DNA of 64,000 nt from Hoplostethus atlanticus (lineage: Eukaryota; Chordata; Actinopteri; Trachichthyiformes; Trachichthyidae). The stretch lies in assembly GCA_034670405.1 (NCBI GenBank), contig JAXDDX010000071.1, positions 192,001 to 256,000 on the forward strand. Direction: 5' to 3'. The notes under the pieces were generated by a model that searched no databases, was not told where the DNA came from, and was given only the letters and a program-made list of their open reading frames with translations. The position numbers were made by a program, and so were the translations under genes. Positions 1-15,634 of the stretch are shown here, piece after piece (the first letter of the stretch is position 1; each line of letters begins with the position of its first letter).

Positions 1-199
1 TTCTGATCAACTATATTACAAAATAGTATTTTCAGTTCTACATTTCTGTTGGACCTGAGTAGAGAAGTTTTTTTTTTTTTTACATTAACAGTTGCTGCAT
101 TTTGAAACATAAATAATACAGTAACAGTGAAAATAAATAACAGTGAAAATAAATACAAAGAAACAAAGTCTATATCTCTTTGGAATTATAAGCTACATA

Positions 200-817
200 T
201 TATCTATGCATTTCCCTTCTAAACAAAAAAAAAAATGAGTCAAAGGCTGCAGGACCTCTGTCTGTCTGCATCAGGGCCGTTTTTTTGGTGGATACAAATC
301 GCTTGGTCCCTCTGCCATTGTTTGGCAATGTAGCGTAGCATGGACGGACGTAGCCCCCCCTCGAACACAATGTCGCTCTCGTGACACCCACACAGATATA
401 CAGGTACGGTCTAAATTCCTGTCTGTTTTATTTGTTTCACTTAACTGAGCTAATAATGTTACACAGACTAAAGCTATCTCTCTCTGTCTCGCGTTTCTCT
501 CTCGCTCTCTCTGACTGTCAACAGCGTCGCTTGGCTTCCGCACGGCATTTTAAGCTGGCGCGCGCGCACCACTGGTGTAACGTTAACTACGTTCCGGTCC
601 CTTTTTTTTAACCGTTATTTATTCGGGGGAGTTTCGCTGAGAGCCTTTCGTTCCGGCAGTAATTTACCATTAATGCCCCTTTTTTTCTGAGAACAGAAAC
701 ACTCAGTGTTTTTTTTTTTTTATACACTCGGTGTTGCTGAGCCTCTACGGTTATATAACCGTGACGTTTTAAATCGCGGTTAATAGTAAAATCGGTTAAT
801 CGCTGCATCCCTAATAT
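200..817 (-). mobile_element. hAT-like DNA transposon remnant
   Basis: The right edge, read on the minus strand, starts TAGGGATGCAGCG, which resembles the terminal repeats of hAT elements common in fish genomes. The stretch includes homopolymer T runs and GC-rich bases unlike the AT-rich flanks. No transposase domain is readable, and the left end was not located, so the left coordinate is a guess. It could be a non-autonomous copy or a different repeat family. Confidence 0.3.
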
Positions 818-939
818 AGACAGATACAAAATATAATAAAAATATTTGTAAAAATAAATAAATTGCTCTATAAATTATTCTAATCAGTTTTCTCTTGAAT
901 GTGTTTCTTATTTTTATCTCCTCGTATATTTTACTGTTT

Positions 940-1715
940 TGGTTTCATGCCTTCCTGTAAAGCACATTGTCAACTCCACTTTTAAATAAATTCTATATAA
1001 ATAATTTTATATTATTATTTGTTTGCATTGCACTCTTAAAAGTTTACAAAGTGCTTTAACAATTAAAAGACAATAAAAGCAAACATCAAACTTGGCAGCA
1101 CAAGATAGAAGGTGTGCCTGAAGTGCAGGCAGGACACTCACCTCTGCAAAAGCTTCATCCTGTCCGGTGGCGATTGGCACGGAGGAGGCTGCCGCCGCCA
1201 GGCTCAGTATGATCAACACGTTCAATGTCTTCATGGTGATTCTGGTATAATGTGTCTGTGGTCGGCTGGCAGGTCTTATATCCTCCAGATCCAGCAGAAG
1301 TTGAGCAATATTCACCTGATTCACCTAAAATCCACACAGGGCAAATCTCCATCCTATAACTTGTTCAGACAAGAAGGAAGGGTTTCTGCTGTATCTCTAT
1401 GTACTCTTTCACTAGTGAGAAGCTGTTTAGAGTCAGTTGTTCACGTGTCACAAAATTATTAAACCATGTGATAAAAACTAAGCAGCTCACTCTGCATTAA
1501 TGCAAGTACAAGAGGGAGATACTATGATCCCATGTCTAACAAAATGTCTAAAATTCTGATGTAGGGATTGAAATGGATACTAATTTTCATTGCGGTTATC
1601 AAGATTGTGAATCAGAAGTCGACCTATGATTCACCTAAAATGCACACAGCGCAAATCTCCATCCTATAACTTGTTCAGGCAAGAAGGAAGGGTTTCTGGA
1701 GAAATGTACTGCTGT
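940..1715 (-). repeat. Partial duplication of the metalloproteinase 5' region
   Basis: Bases 940-1335 match 11757-12135 (end of intron 1, exon 1, TATA box, upstream flank), and 1405-1715 match about 13255-13560. The copy therefore lacks the 1.1 kb that separates the two blocks at the parental locus. A short block (CACACAGGGCAAATC and neighbours) occurs twice in the copy, near 1320-1400 and 1629-1700, which points to a further small rearrangement. It stops where the BEL/Pao LTR remnant begins. Confidence 0.85.
1142..1234 (-). pseudogene. Orphan copy of metalloproteinase exon 1 (signal peptide)
   Basis: This 93-bp exon copy encodes the same 31-residue signal-peptide segment as exon 1 of the gene at 7.8-12.0 kb, with two visible replacements (Ser20 to Pro, Arg24 to Gly). 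The start codon, open frame, GTGAG donor and an upstream TATA-like box (about 1275-1282) are all kept. No propeptide, catalytic or hemopexin exon follows on the minus strand down to position 1, so it cannot make a metalloproteinase from what is visible. It may be a dead fragment, or a still-active promoter and first exon that splices beyond the window. Confidence 0.8.
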
Positions 1716-2383
1716 ATCTCGTTTCAGGGAAGTTGTGTGTCAATGACAGATGTAAGTAGAGTATTTATGTTTATGTTTGTGCCTTGTTTCACTACTGCAA
1801 CTTACCCTGGAGACTATGTTTATGTCAAACCGTTTCGGAGTTGTTTCTCACTGCTAGTCAAATTCTGCTAGTTATGGTCGCTAGTTAGCTTAACTGAGTG
1901 CTAGCTAGGCTAGACATGTGGACCTAGATTTCTGTTTGCTATTGAAGCATTGAGCTACATTGGTATACCGTTTATGCACTTGTGCCTGTATTGCCTAGCT
2001 TAGTCCCCCCGCATAGCCAGTCAATCTACATAGCTATGTTTAACATTGTCTGTAGCTTCTAACTACGGGGACTATTGTAACTCTAGACAACAGTGTTGTG
2101 TTTAATGTGTGTGCATGTAGAAGCATGCGATTGCTCATGTGTGTAATTAATAATAATAGTGTTGTTAACACTGGTTTAATATATATCTGTTGTATCGTGT
2201 TTCCCTGTAGAACCACATTCTTCCTTCAATTAAAGACCCTTAAACTGAAGCTCCTCCTTAGTGATTCTCTGGCCGGAGTCACACTCCCATAGTGTTCACC
2301 AGCTCTATTCCGCGCATCTGTGAGGCCCCCTAGACCTCTAATTCATTGGTCCTTCGAGCCGGATAGAGCTCCTCCAAGACACT

Positions 2384-2605
2384 ATGGATCCAACAGACCA
2401 GGAGATCACAGAGACATCCGTTCGTTCCCGCAGAGAGCGACACCTACCACGCCACCTAAGCGACTTCGAGGTGAGCTATGAACCTCAACGATCAGATGAA
2501 CCTCCAAAGGCTCTATCCCATGCACTACAACAACGGGCTAGCGAGACGAGGGCCGCATCTGTGAGGAGCGAGCACCCACATCCGGACGCCGGATCAGCGA
2601 GGTAA
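2384..2605 (+). pseudogene. BEL/Pao Gag N-terminal fragment
   Basis: This is an open stretch of 73 codons starting 38 bp after the primer-binding site, the normal position of a BEL Gag start. It is rich in Arg, Glu and Ser. Beyond its stop, out-of-frame Arg/Glu/Gln-rich, coiled-coil-like sequence continues to about 2950, so the gene seems frameshifted rather than short. Assignment rests on position within the element and composition, not on a diagnostic motif. Confidence 0.55.
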
Positions 2606-3686
2606 GGGCTCCATCTGAGGGAAGTAGGTCCTCACGTGCGTCGATTCCCAGGTCCGCCTCCAGGTCAGGTGTTGGCTCCCTTCGTTCATCTGTGGGTGAA
2701 CACCCCCGACATGCTCTATCACCGCTCCAGGAAGCTATCCTTCAGGAGAACATCCACCGCCTGGAGCTCGAGGAGTTACAGTGACAGGCCCTAGAAGACT
2801 GCAAAGCTGACCTGGAGTGTCAGCGCCTCGACACCCAGGCCCGGGAAGCACAACGGCAACAGCAGGAGGCACAGGAAGCACGGGAAGCTATCGCCAAACG
2901 TCTTGACAGGCAGAGGCGACTGAAGAAGGAGAAAGAACTTCAGGTAGCCAAGCTGGGGCCTCATTTATAAAGGTTGCTACGGTAAAAGGTGCGCACTTCT
3001 ACGCATCCTTTCACCCATGCGTAGAGCTCACCGCAAAGTTTTTCAGACACGGGAATCAGCGACGCCCGATGGGGAGATCACAAAATAAAACTCAGTCCTC
3101 TTAAAAACATAGTTTTATAAGTGTGCTTTCACAGGGTTTGTGGTCTATTGTATCTGTTAAGGTACTACTTAAAACCTATTTTTATACAAAGGCATTCTCT
3201 TAACTCTTATTTTATTGATTATTTTACCGGGCCGGCGCCAGGATGAAGTGACTGAGGGGGCAATTTTTCATTAAATAAAACTCATTGATTTAACCATGCA
3301 ATAGCCTCAGAAAGGCTAAAGAACAACAACATAAGGCTACTGTTCAAAATCAAAGAATACATTTATTAATCAGAGACTCACATAAGAACGGAGCATTGCA
3401 GAGAATTTATGAACGATAATGATTCTCTGTCAAAATCAGCAGGGAGGCGCGTAGAAACAACAGTTTGCGGCTTGTATCTCTCTCTCTATCTCTCCCGGTC
3501 GCCGCAACCACGCCGCTGAAGCTTGTACTCTGAAGTGCCCCTGCAAGACTTGCAAAGAGCAGCACCTCACCATCCTGCACGACTCCGTCCAGCAGACCCA
3601 AACCAGTGTCAACATGGTGACTACACCACCCGTCAGGGCCTACCTCGACCGGCCCAACCACCCGCTCCAAGCAGGACCAGCAAGCC

Positions 3687-4439
3687 ATGGCCGTGCTTCA
3701 AGCATCCACCACCAGGGTCGAGGTTGATGGGGTCGAGCGGTACGCTACCCCCCCTGCTTCGGCGAGCGAACGCTACCCCACTTCACGCTCCAAAGGAAGC
3801 TGTGCTGCCGTGCCTCCGCAGCACACAGAGAAGACTTGCCAAGACCCTAGGCGAGCAGAGGTCTACTGCAATGAGATACGGAAACTGGAGAAGGCCGGCT
3901 ACGTGGCAAAGATAACCCCTGAAGAAGCCGACCAGTCTGCAGAATCCTGGTACATTCCACACCATATGGTGAGTCACAACGGTAAGGACAGGATTGTCTT
4001 TAACTGTTCGTTTCAGCATCAAGGCCTGTCCTTAAACGACCTCCTGCTCCCTGGACCTGCACTTGGGCCTACCTTGCTCGGTGTCCTCATCAGGTTCCGC
4101 CAACACTCTGTGGTGGTGAGTGGTGACATTAAGGGCATGTTCCACCAGATCCACCTGCTGCCCACTGACAAGCCAGTGCTACGCTTCATCTGGAGGAACA
4201 TGGAGAGAGAGCAGGAGCCGAGTAGCTATGAGTGGCAGGTACTTCCCTTTGGGACAACATGTAATCCCTGCTGCGCCATCTACGCCCTCCAGCGACACAT
4301 CCAAGACAGTGTAGAGGGCAGTCCTGCCTTGACAGAAACAGTCGAGCAGTCCTTCTATGTCTTTCTGCACAGCACATGCTCCGCTGAAGCGGAGCGTCTG
4401 ATGCGTCTGAGCCTGCATACGGCTCTGTTGCTTACATGA
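3687..4439 (+). pseudogene. BEL/Pao reverse transcriptase fragment, catalytic motif lost
   Basis: The frame holds recognisable BEL/Pao reverse-transcriptase blocks: HHMVSHNGKDRIVF, then VVSGDIKGMFHQI with the first catalytic Asp, and the VLPFGTTCNP block. The family's YVDD-type box should follow around 4350, but here the reading goes FYV and then into Phe-Leu-His-Ser, so the two catalytic aspartates are gone through a small deletion or frame change. The end of the frame overlaps the RNase H piece at 4436. It cannot be an active polymerase. Confidence 0.8.
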
Positions 4440-4795
4440 GGACCGTGGACCACCAGCAGCAAGTCCACATTTCCTTTGTGCTCGCTAGGTTTCGGGTGGC
4501 CTCCAGGAAGCAGCTGTCGATGCCCCGCCTTGAGTTGAGTGCTGCCCTCACAGGTGCTCAGCTCACCGACGTACTCCAAGCTGAGCTCACTGTGCCCATC
4601 CAGCGGGTTGTCTTGTGGTCTGACTCCACCACGGTTCTCCACTGGATCAAGTCAGAGTCCTGTAGATACAAGGTGTTCGTGGGCACACGAGTCGCGGAGA
4701 TCCAGAACCTGACTGAACCCGATAGCTGGAGGTATGTGAACTCTGCCACAAACCCGGCAGACGACATCACTCGGGGTCCGATGACAGTGAGCTGA
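4436..4795 (+). pseudogene. BEL/Pao RNase H fragment
   Basis: The 119-codon stretch carries the typical BEL/Pao segment following the reverse transcriptase: MPRLELSAALTGAQL, LWSDSTTVLHWIKS (Asp of the RNase H site) and a final NPADDITRG-type block. It is in a different frame from the preceding polymerase fragment. Out-of-frame connector sequence continues to about 5380. It is a decayed part of one polyprotein, not an independent gene. Confidence 0.8.
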
Positions 4796-5386
4796 GGAAG
4801 TCCGCCATCATCGGTAACGTGACCATTTCCCCCGGGTCCCAGCTCCCTGCCGTCGAAGACTTCTCTTCATGGAAAGAGCTCGTCCAAGCAACAGCCAGGT
4901 CCCTTCACGGGGCGGCTGACCCCAGACCACAGATCAGCCTTGTGAGGCAGCTGACTACCTCAACACTGAGAAAGCCCTCCTCGTACGAGCCCAGCTGGAC
5001 TCATTTCCAGACGAGATTAAGGCTCTCAAGTCTGACCGGCCTCTTCCATCTGACAGTCGCCTGGGCTCTCTATCTCCGGAGTATGACAAGGCTACAGGTC
5101 TCCTCAGAGTTGGCAGTAGGCTACGCAGAGCCGAGAATTTGGAGATGGACGCCATCCACCCATTCGTCTTGGATCCGCACCATCCCCTGACAAAGCTACT
5201 CATTTGAGATTATGACCAGACTCTTCTCCACCCTGGGCCAGAGAGAGTACTCGCCAATCTCCGACGTAGATTCTGGGTTCTGCGTGGAAGAGAAGCTATC
5301 CGCAAGCATCAGCACTCCTGCCAAGAATGTCAGCTGTGGCGGGCAAAGCCTGATGTGCCCAAGATGGCGACCTCCCACCCTCTCGC

Positions 5387-5854
5387 TTGCGTCTGTGCAA
5401 GCCCCCGTTCTATTCTACAGGAGTGGACTGCTTTGGGCCATTCCATATCAAGATAGGATGCCGGAACAAGAAGAGGTGGGGGATCGTGTACAAGTGTATG
5501 ACTATGCGCTGCGTACACCTTGACCTCCTAGAAAGCTTGGACTCCGATGCCTTCCTGATGTCCCTGAGGCGCTTCGTCTCTCAGCGTGGCACACCGTTCG
5601 AGCTTCTCTCTGATAACGGCACAAACTTTGTCGGAGGGGATAGAGAGTTGCAGGAAGCCTTCGCCGAGATGGCACCGAAACTGAAGGAACAGCTGGCCAA
5701 GCAGAAGATCACGTTCCGCTTCAACCCGCCAAGCGCACCGCACTTTGGTGGAACCTGGGAGAGAGAGGTGAAGTCGGTGAAGACTGTCCTCAAGGTCATC
5801 CTGAAAGATCAGACAGTGTCCGCACAGTTCTCATTGAAGTGGAGGGTATCATGA
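5387..5854 (+). pseudogene. BEL/Pao integrase fragment
   Basis: The frame holds the integrase core: a GVDCFGPF block with the first catalytic Asp, DNGTNFVGG with the second, and NPPSAPHFGGTWER with the catalytic Glu. The frame is broken near 5850 and continues in other frames to about 6290, where a C-terminal segment similar to BEL integrase tails is found (5888-6292). The element ends in the polypurine-like tract just downstream. Confidence 0.8.
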
Positions 5855-6808
5855 ACGCGAAGCCCTTAGGCTACCTCTCCTCGGACGTTGCGGATCCAGA
5901 TCCCATCACTCCCAACATCCTCATCATGGGATGCCGTGACTCGTCCCTACCACAAGCGGTCTACGACTCCAGTGACCTCCTTGGGAAATGCCGCTGGAGA
6001 CATAGTCAAGCGCTGGCTGACCATTTCTGGTCCACCTTCATACGCCACTACTTGCCAAGAGAGGCAGAAGTGGAGGAAGGACGGCAAGGAACTGTCAATT
6101 GGCCAGGTGGCCCTCATCGTTGACCCACAGCTTCCTCAGGCACTCTGGGCTGTTGGGAAGGTCATTCAGATGTACCCTGGAGCCGACGGGCGCATCCGCA
6201 CTGCGGCTGTACAGGTGAAGGACAGAACATACCTGCGCCCTGTGTCCCGGCTGGTGCAGCTCCCAAGTCTTCCTGATACAGAGGATCCCTGAGAGAGTTT
6301 CCTGTTTCGGTTCAAAATGTCTAAGTAGACTTTTGGGGGCGGCTGTGTAGGAAAGTCTGTTAAGAGGAGTTGGTAATTGTCGCTGTTCTTTAGATGACAA
6401 TTGGGAGCCTATTTGCAGTTGCCCACACTATTCATTTGCCCCCCATTATTATTATTCATTGGCAATATAGGCCCATCTTGTTAAGGTAATCGTTAATGTT
6501 ATTGGCAACATCATTGTTTGGATATTATAACATGCTCCAGCTAGTATTATTAGTATTGTACATTTGCTTGAGTTTACTGGTCTTGCGTCACTGGCCCTTT
6601 AAGAGGAACGGAGTTTCCCGGCTCTGACCAGTCCGTCTGTTTTTCTGAGGAGCTTCACATGCTTTTTTCCGTTTCAGGGAAGTTGTGTGTCAATGACAGA
6701 TGTAAGTAGAGTATTTATATTTATGTTTGTGCCTTGTTTCACTACTGCAACTTACCCTGGAGACTATGTTTATGTTTCTCTCTGCTAGTCAAATTCTGCT
6801 AGTTATGG

Positions 6809-6815
<7 letters not shown>

Positions 6816-6839
<24 letters not shown>

Positions 6840-7380
6840 TTTCAATGAATTACTGATTATGTAAAAGTTTAACTTTAAAATGTGCAGGCTTCTGCAAGGT
6901 GCCTAATTCAGGACCTCGAAATCATGGTTAATATCACAGGCTAATCGGCTGATTCCTGAAGGTGAGACTGCTTCAATTATTGTGTAATTTGTGTTTAAAA
7001 TTTTTCTTGAACGTTAATTTTCTTCCTCGCCTATCTAAATAGCAAGTCAGGTCTTTGAACATGCCTGAACAGGTAGCTAGCGGTTAGCCAACATCATACC
7101 TAGCTAATGGAGCCACGGAGGGCTCACCTCTGCCAATAGCAATGTTAGCTAGTTAGATAACTTGATGTGACCGATCATACTTGTGTCAGTGCAGCACTAT
7201 GTTACTAAACTCTATACTCGTTGGTTTATTATCTAACTCATTTTCTGTTTGTTTACTCTTGCTCTGTGTTGTAGTACAAATCATAGCTAGCCAGCTTGTA
7301 CTTGTTAACTTACAATTTGAACTGTATAACGTTAGCATAATGTAACAGTCGAGTACTCCTATGCAGACAGGATGTTGTGA
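6816..7380 (+). repeat. Dispersed repeat, copy A (pairs with 23930-24485)
   Basis: After a short (TA)n run, about 550 bp are nearly identical and in the same orientation to 23930-24485. Shared landmarks are TTTCAATGAATTACTGATTA at the left and CTATGCAGACAGGATGTTGT at the right. The left boundary cuts the BEL 3' LTR, as expected if this repeat inserted into it. No coding potential or terminal inverted repeats were seen. Family unknown. Confidence 0.85.
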
Positions 7381-7795
7381 AGAGTTTATTCTTGTTTATT
7401 TCTTCACTACATTCAGACATTTAAATGACTCCATTAAACAATAAAATAGCATTTATTATATATTAATTTCTATATATTGTGAATTAAGAATGTAACTTTT
7501 CAGTAACTGCCTGTTATGCTACATATAGATTTTAATTTTCATGTAAAACAAACATAACATAAAAAAAACATTTCATAGCGCTACAGCGTTACAACAGTAC
7601 AGCACACTTAATTTACTCATTATATTAATACCTCTCAATTACACACTTAAATGGCTTATATTATATTCTTAAATATTAGGACCAAAGAATGAATAACACA
7701 AATGCACTGCAAATATAAATAAATGCTAAAATTAAATTAGACCAACAAATAAAACAAAAAGTTTTTGACTCTGGTACAAGCTGATATCAGGATGT

Positions 7796-12048
<4,253 letters not shown>

Positions 12049-12088
12049 GGTGATTCTGGTATAATGTGTCTGTGGTCGGCTGGCAGGT

Positions 12089-12096
12089 CTTATATC
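12089..12096 (-). promoter_or_regulatory. TATA box of the metalloproteinase gene
   Basis: On the minus strand the sequence GGATATAAGAC lies about 45 bp upstream of the ATG at 12048, leaving room for a short 5' leader. Inducible MMP genes commonly have TATA promoters. The same box is retained in the duplicated copy near 1275-1282. Confidence 0.6.
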
Positions 12097-12149
12097 CTCC
12101 AGATCCAGCAGAAGTTGAGCAATATTCACCCGACTCATTCAGTGAAGAA

Positions 12150-15000
12150 ACCCCCCCGATGATGCCACAGGAAGTCAGGGTTTGACAGTTTTGTCAGTGG
12201 TGTAGTTTTCCACAACAAATTAACAATATTCTGCCTTATTACTTTCAGCCTGATTGAAAGGAAAATTCCACCCTCTGATTGATCCTCTTACAGTGTTAGA
12301 TATCATCAATCTGTGCTACAATACATTATTATTTTGTGTTGTAAATGATCTAGTTGAGATAGAATTTATGTACAGCTTGTTTATAGAATGAGATATCTAA
12401 GTGACACATAATCCTGAGAGCAGAAAATTAACCCAAATGATAGTACTTTTTAAAGGACAGTAGGCAACATAAGTGGTTGACTAAAGGAGACATTTGGACT
12501 ATGGACTGGATCCTCTGGATCCTAGAGCAGAAATGTGCCCGCCCTCTTTTCCAGTGCCTGTTTCCAGAATTACATTTCCCATTAATTTTCTCCGTAGACA
12601 TTTGAAAATCAAATATAAAGAGTTTTAAACTTTGAACTGAACCAACCAGCTACCAGATGAATCATGAGCTCATGACAATAGATTCAGATAAAATATATAT
12701 GAAAAATGAAAAAAGGCAAGACTGTGTACATTTTAAGAGGGAACAAACTACTCATCTCATACCGTATTAAGCGTGACACCTTCAATTACCTTTGTCTCAT
12801 TTTCAACAGTGATACTAAATAATGTAATAGTGATTAATGATTTTCATAGTGTCTGACAGTAAAGCCATAGGGGAGTGGCACCAGCCACAATGCAGGTTGC
12901 TAGCCGACTAATGTTATTTCGCTCTGGTCTGGCTACGCACAACTTTGCAGCATTTCCATGCTAACAGCAATGTCTCTGATTGGTGGGAATTCACTAAAGG
13001 TTGTGGGTAGTGTCGTTTTTCAGGAATAAAACGTGATTTCTAAACTATGAAAAAATAAAAATCAGATTGACTGATGGTCTACACTGTAAAAATATTAAGG
13101 CACTTCAATTTCAAAACACAAGTTGCTGCCTTAACATTGCAAACGGATTGTAGTAGTAGTAGTACAGAACATTTGGGTCAAAGTTCACTAGTTCTAATGT
13201 AGTAAAACTGACTGAGGGAACTTAAGACAAGTTCTATAAGTGTATTACTGTTATTTACTCTTTCACTAGTGAGAAGCTGTTTAGAGTCAGTTGTTCATGT
13301 GTCACAAAATTATTAAACCATGTGATAAAAACTAAGCAGCTCACTCTGCATTAATGCAAGCACAAGAAGCAGATACTATGTGCCTTGTCTAACTAAATGT
13401 GTAAAATTTGCAGAGTATCTGATGTAGGGATTGAAATGGATACTAATTTTCATTGCGGTTATCAAGATTTTGAATCAGAAGTCGACCTATGATTCACCTA
13501 AAATGCACACAGGGCAAATCTCCCTCCTATAACTTTATTCAGACAAGAAGGGTTTCTTTAGAGTTAACTCAAGTTCAATGCATGCTGGGAAGTATGCTAA
13601 TAATCTAACACTGTTTCTTATTAAACATTAATGTGATCAGTTTAGTGAATGCTCGGTAAGATGTTCTTTCAACTGATCATTTTAAGAAGATGATAATTAG
13701 AAATCATAAGTTGATCTTGCCTTACACTGTGAAAACGTAATGGATAATAATCCAATTGGAAATTGACTGCTGTATCTCGATGTTTCAGTTCCATAGAATT
13801 CACATCATTTGCATCACATCATGGTTTTTGTTGTTGTTGTTGTTGTATTTTGTCCTGGGAACAGTCTGAATGTCGTCATTAGGGAAGTGTGTGACGTTAG
13901 TCAATAGTGTAACTCTGAACCACTTCCCTGCTTCTTTCAGTGTTGTAATGATTTATCAGGATCTCTGCTTCGCCACAGGATCTTTCTACATTGGTTAACA
14001 CACACACACACACACACACACACCGCCCAAATTGAGTTTTGTGTTCATCTTTGAGTATTGTTAATATTACTTTGCAGCATTTGTGTAAAATAAGTATTTC
14101 TGAAACTGACTCACAGCTCAAATAAATTGAATGAATGAATTTGAATGAATGCAATTTCATAATGTCAATGCATTTCAAATGTGTTAGTCAGCATTTAAAT
14201 GACAAATTAAATTAAACAATTAAACGCTATCTGGTTGCATAACAGTCAGACATTTCAAACCATGCTCAAAAACATGAAACCTTAGGTTTTATGAGATAAG
14301 ATTAAATTGATTTTATCCAAATACATAAACACATTTTCAAGAAAGAAAAGTGTCTGACTGTAATTATTCTTGGTGTATTTTCAATACATTTCTGTGAATT
14401 TTGTATTAATAAGGTGTTTTTAATGTAGGAGTCTTGGAAGAGGAGCCCATTTAGGCTAAAAAATAATAATAAAAAGAGAAGGAGTGTGTCATGATTGCAG
14501 GTTGCAGGTTCTATCTCGGATTTGAAGCAACTTCCTTCCAAAATTAGGCAGCGTGTCGAAATGTCCAGGTGATGAGAAATGTACCAAGTAACTTCCTTAT
14601 AACTCTGATCAGATGCCTACATGCAATGAACGACCACAAGCTTTTTTCACAAGAACTTATAAAATTTAGCAGAGTTGAGTCAGAGAGAGTGATGCATTAT
14701 TTTAGTTACCACTGGTAGTGATTTTCATTCATCTAATAGTCTATACTTTTCAATTTAAAAGTCACACCTATGGTATCTTTTTGTTATTTTATTAATTTTT
14801 AGCATTTTATTACTTAGCAACAAGTTAATTATGTGTTGCTTTTTTTAAAGCAATAAAAAATATATATCAGCACGAGTTGCTTTATTGATCCATAAAAAAA
14901 AAAACAAAAAAAAAATTCAGGCTGATAACTGAAAATGTGTATTGATCTTGTTTTCTCAAGGTTGCTGCGGGAATTATTTTTCTAAGTCCAGATTTAGTCG
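12150..15000. other. Intergenic stretch without recognised gene
   Basis: No supportable coding exon was found. It contains the parental block of the 5' duplication (13255-13560), a (GTT)n run near 13830, a (CA)n microsatellite at 14000-14023, and AT-rich unique-looking sequence. A segment at 12440-12510 resembles one at 8345-8415 inside the metalloproteinase gene (ACTTTTTAAAGGA and a following GACTGGATC), probably a short dispersed repeat. Confidence 0.6.
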
Positions 15001-15226
15001 TGGTGGCTGTATCATAGACATATATATGACGTATATATGTCTATGCACATAGACATATACTTTCAATTTAAATGTCTATGCACATAGACATATATACATA
15101 GACGCCGCATTGGCCTGTGGATCGTACGTAAACGTCGCCGCCATATTGGTTCGGACAAGACTGGCCTGTAAACAAATACAAGTAAACGGGGAGCTGCGGT
15201 TTTTCTGGATGAAAAGCACTACTAAC

Positions 15227-15437
15227 TGTCATATATTGGGATATATAGGGTTTGACAGTCTGTTACTGCCACCTATTGGCGAGAGCCGTACTTTCAGGTA
15301 GAGTGAGGCCTGAGGGTCACCTGTCGTATGAGTGCGGAATAAACGTGGTGACTGTCCCATGACATGCTCCAGTCCGTCTCCTGTCTGATTCAATGTTGTA
15401 GCACAGAGTACAGTTAACACTCTTACAAGACACAACA
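15227..15437 (+). repeat. Gypsy 5' LTR
   Basis: The 211-bp repeat begins TGTCAT and ends CAACA. It is preceded by the CTAAC target duplication and followed three bases later by the primer-binding site. It contains AATAAA within GTGCGGAATAAACG, a possible poly(A) signal. It appears identical to the 3' copy. Confidence 0.95.
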
Positions 15438-15634
15438 AAGTGGCGACGAGGATCGTCGAGATCTACGTGTGTTTCAACGCTCGTCAAGGAAGATTTCGAG
15501 TGGACTGTTTGCCGTGAATGCTAGGCTATCAGATTAGCATTGACTTCACCGTCGGGAAGACGGCAGCGTCGGCAGCGAAACCAGTTAAGCTAAGGAGCGT
15601 GAGTACTTGCTAATAAGCAGCTAACAAGGCTAAA

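Larger units (their letters stand above)
1719..6815 (+). mobile_element. Decayed BEL/Pao LTR retrotransposon
   Basis: The 5' LTR remnant (about 1719-2345) ends in CA and is followed by a primer-binding-like TGGTCCTTCGAGCC at 2347. A Gag start lies at 2384. Fragments of reverse transcriptase, RNase H and integrase typical of BEL/Pao run from 3.6 to 6.3 kb. A G-rich polypurine-like tract (6331-6343) precedes a 3' LTR that starts TGTGTAGG at 6344. The two LTRs share about 140 bp (1722-1872 versus 6667-6808); the 5' LTR has lost its beginning and the 3' LTR its end. About 550 bp at 2955-3510 does not look like BEL and probably holds another insertion. Several frame breaks make it non-functional. 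Confidence 0.85.

Noticed and set aside
15229..15438. Minus-strand 69-codon frame in both LTRs
   Set aside because: The identical frame in both LTRs is just the antisense of the repeat; no protein family or start context supports it.
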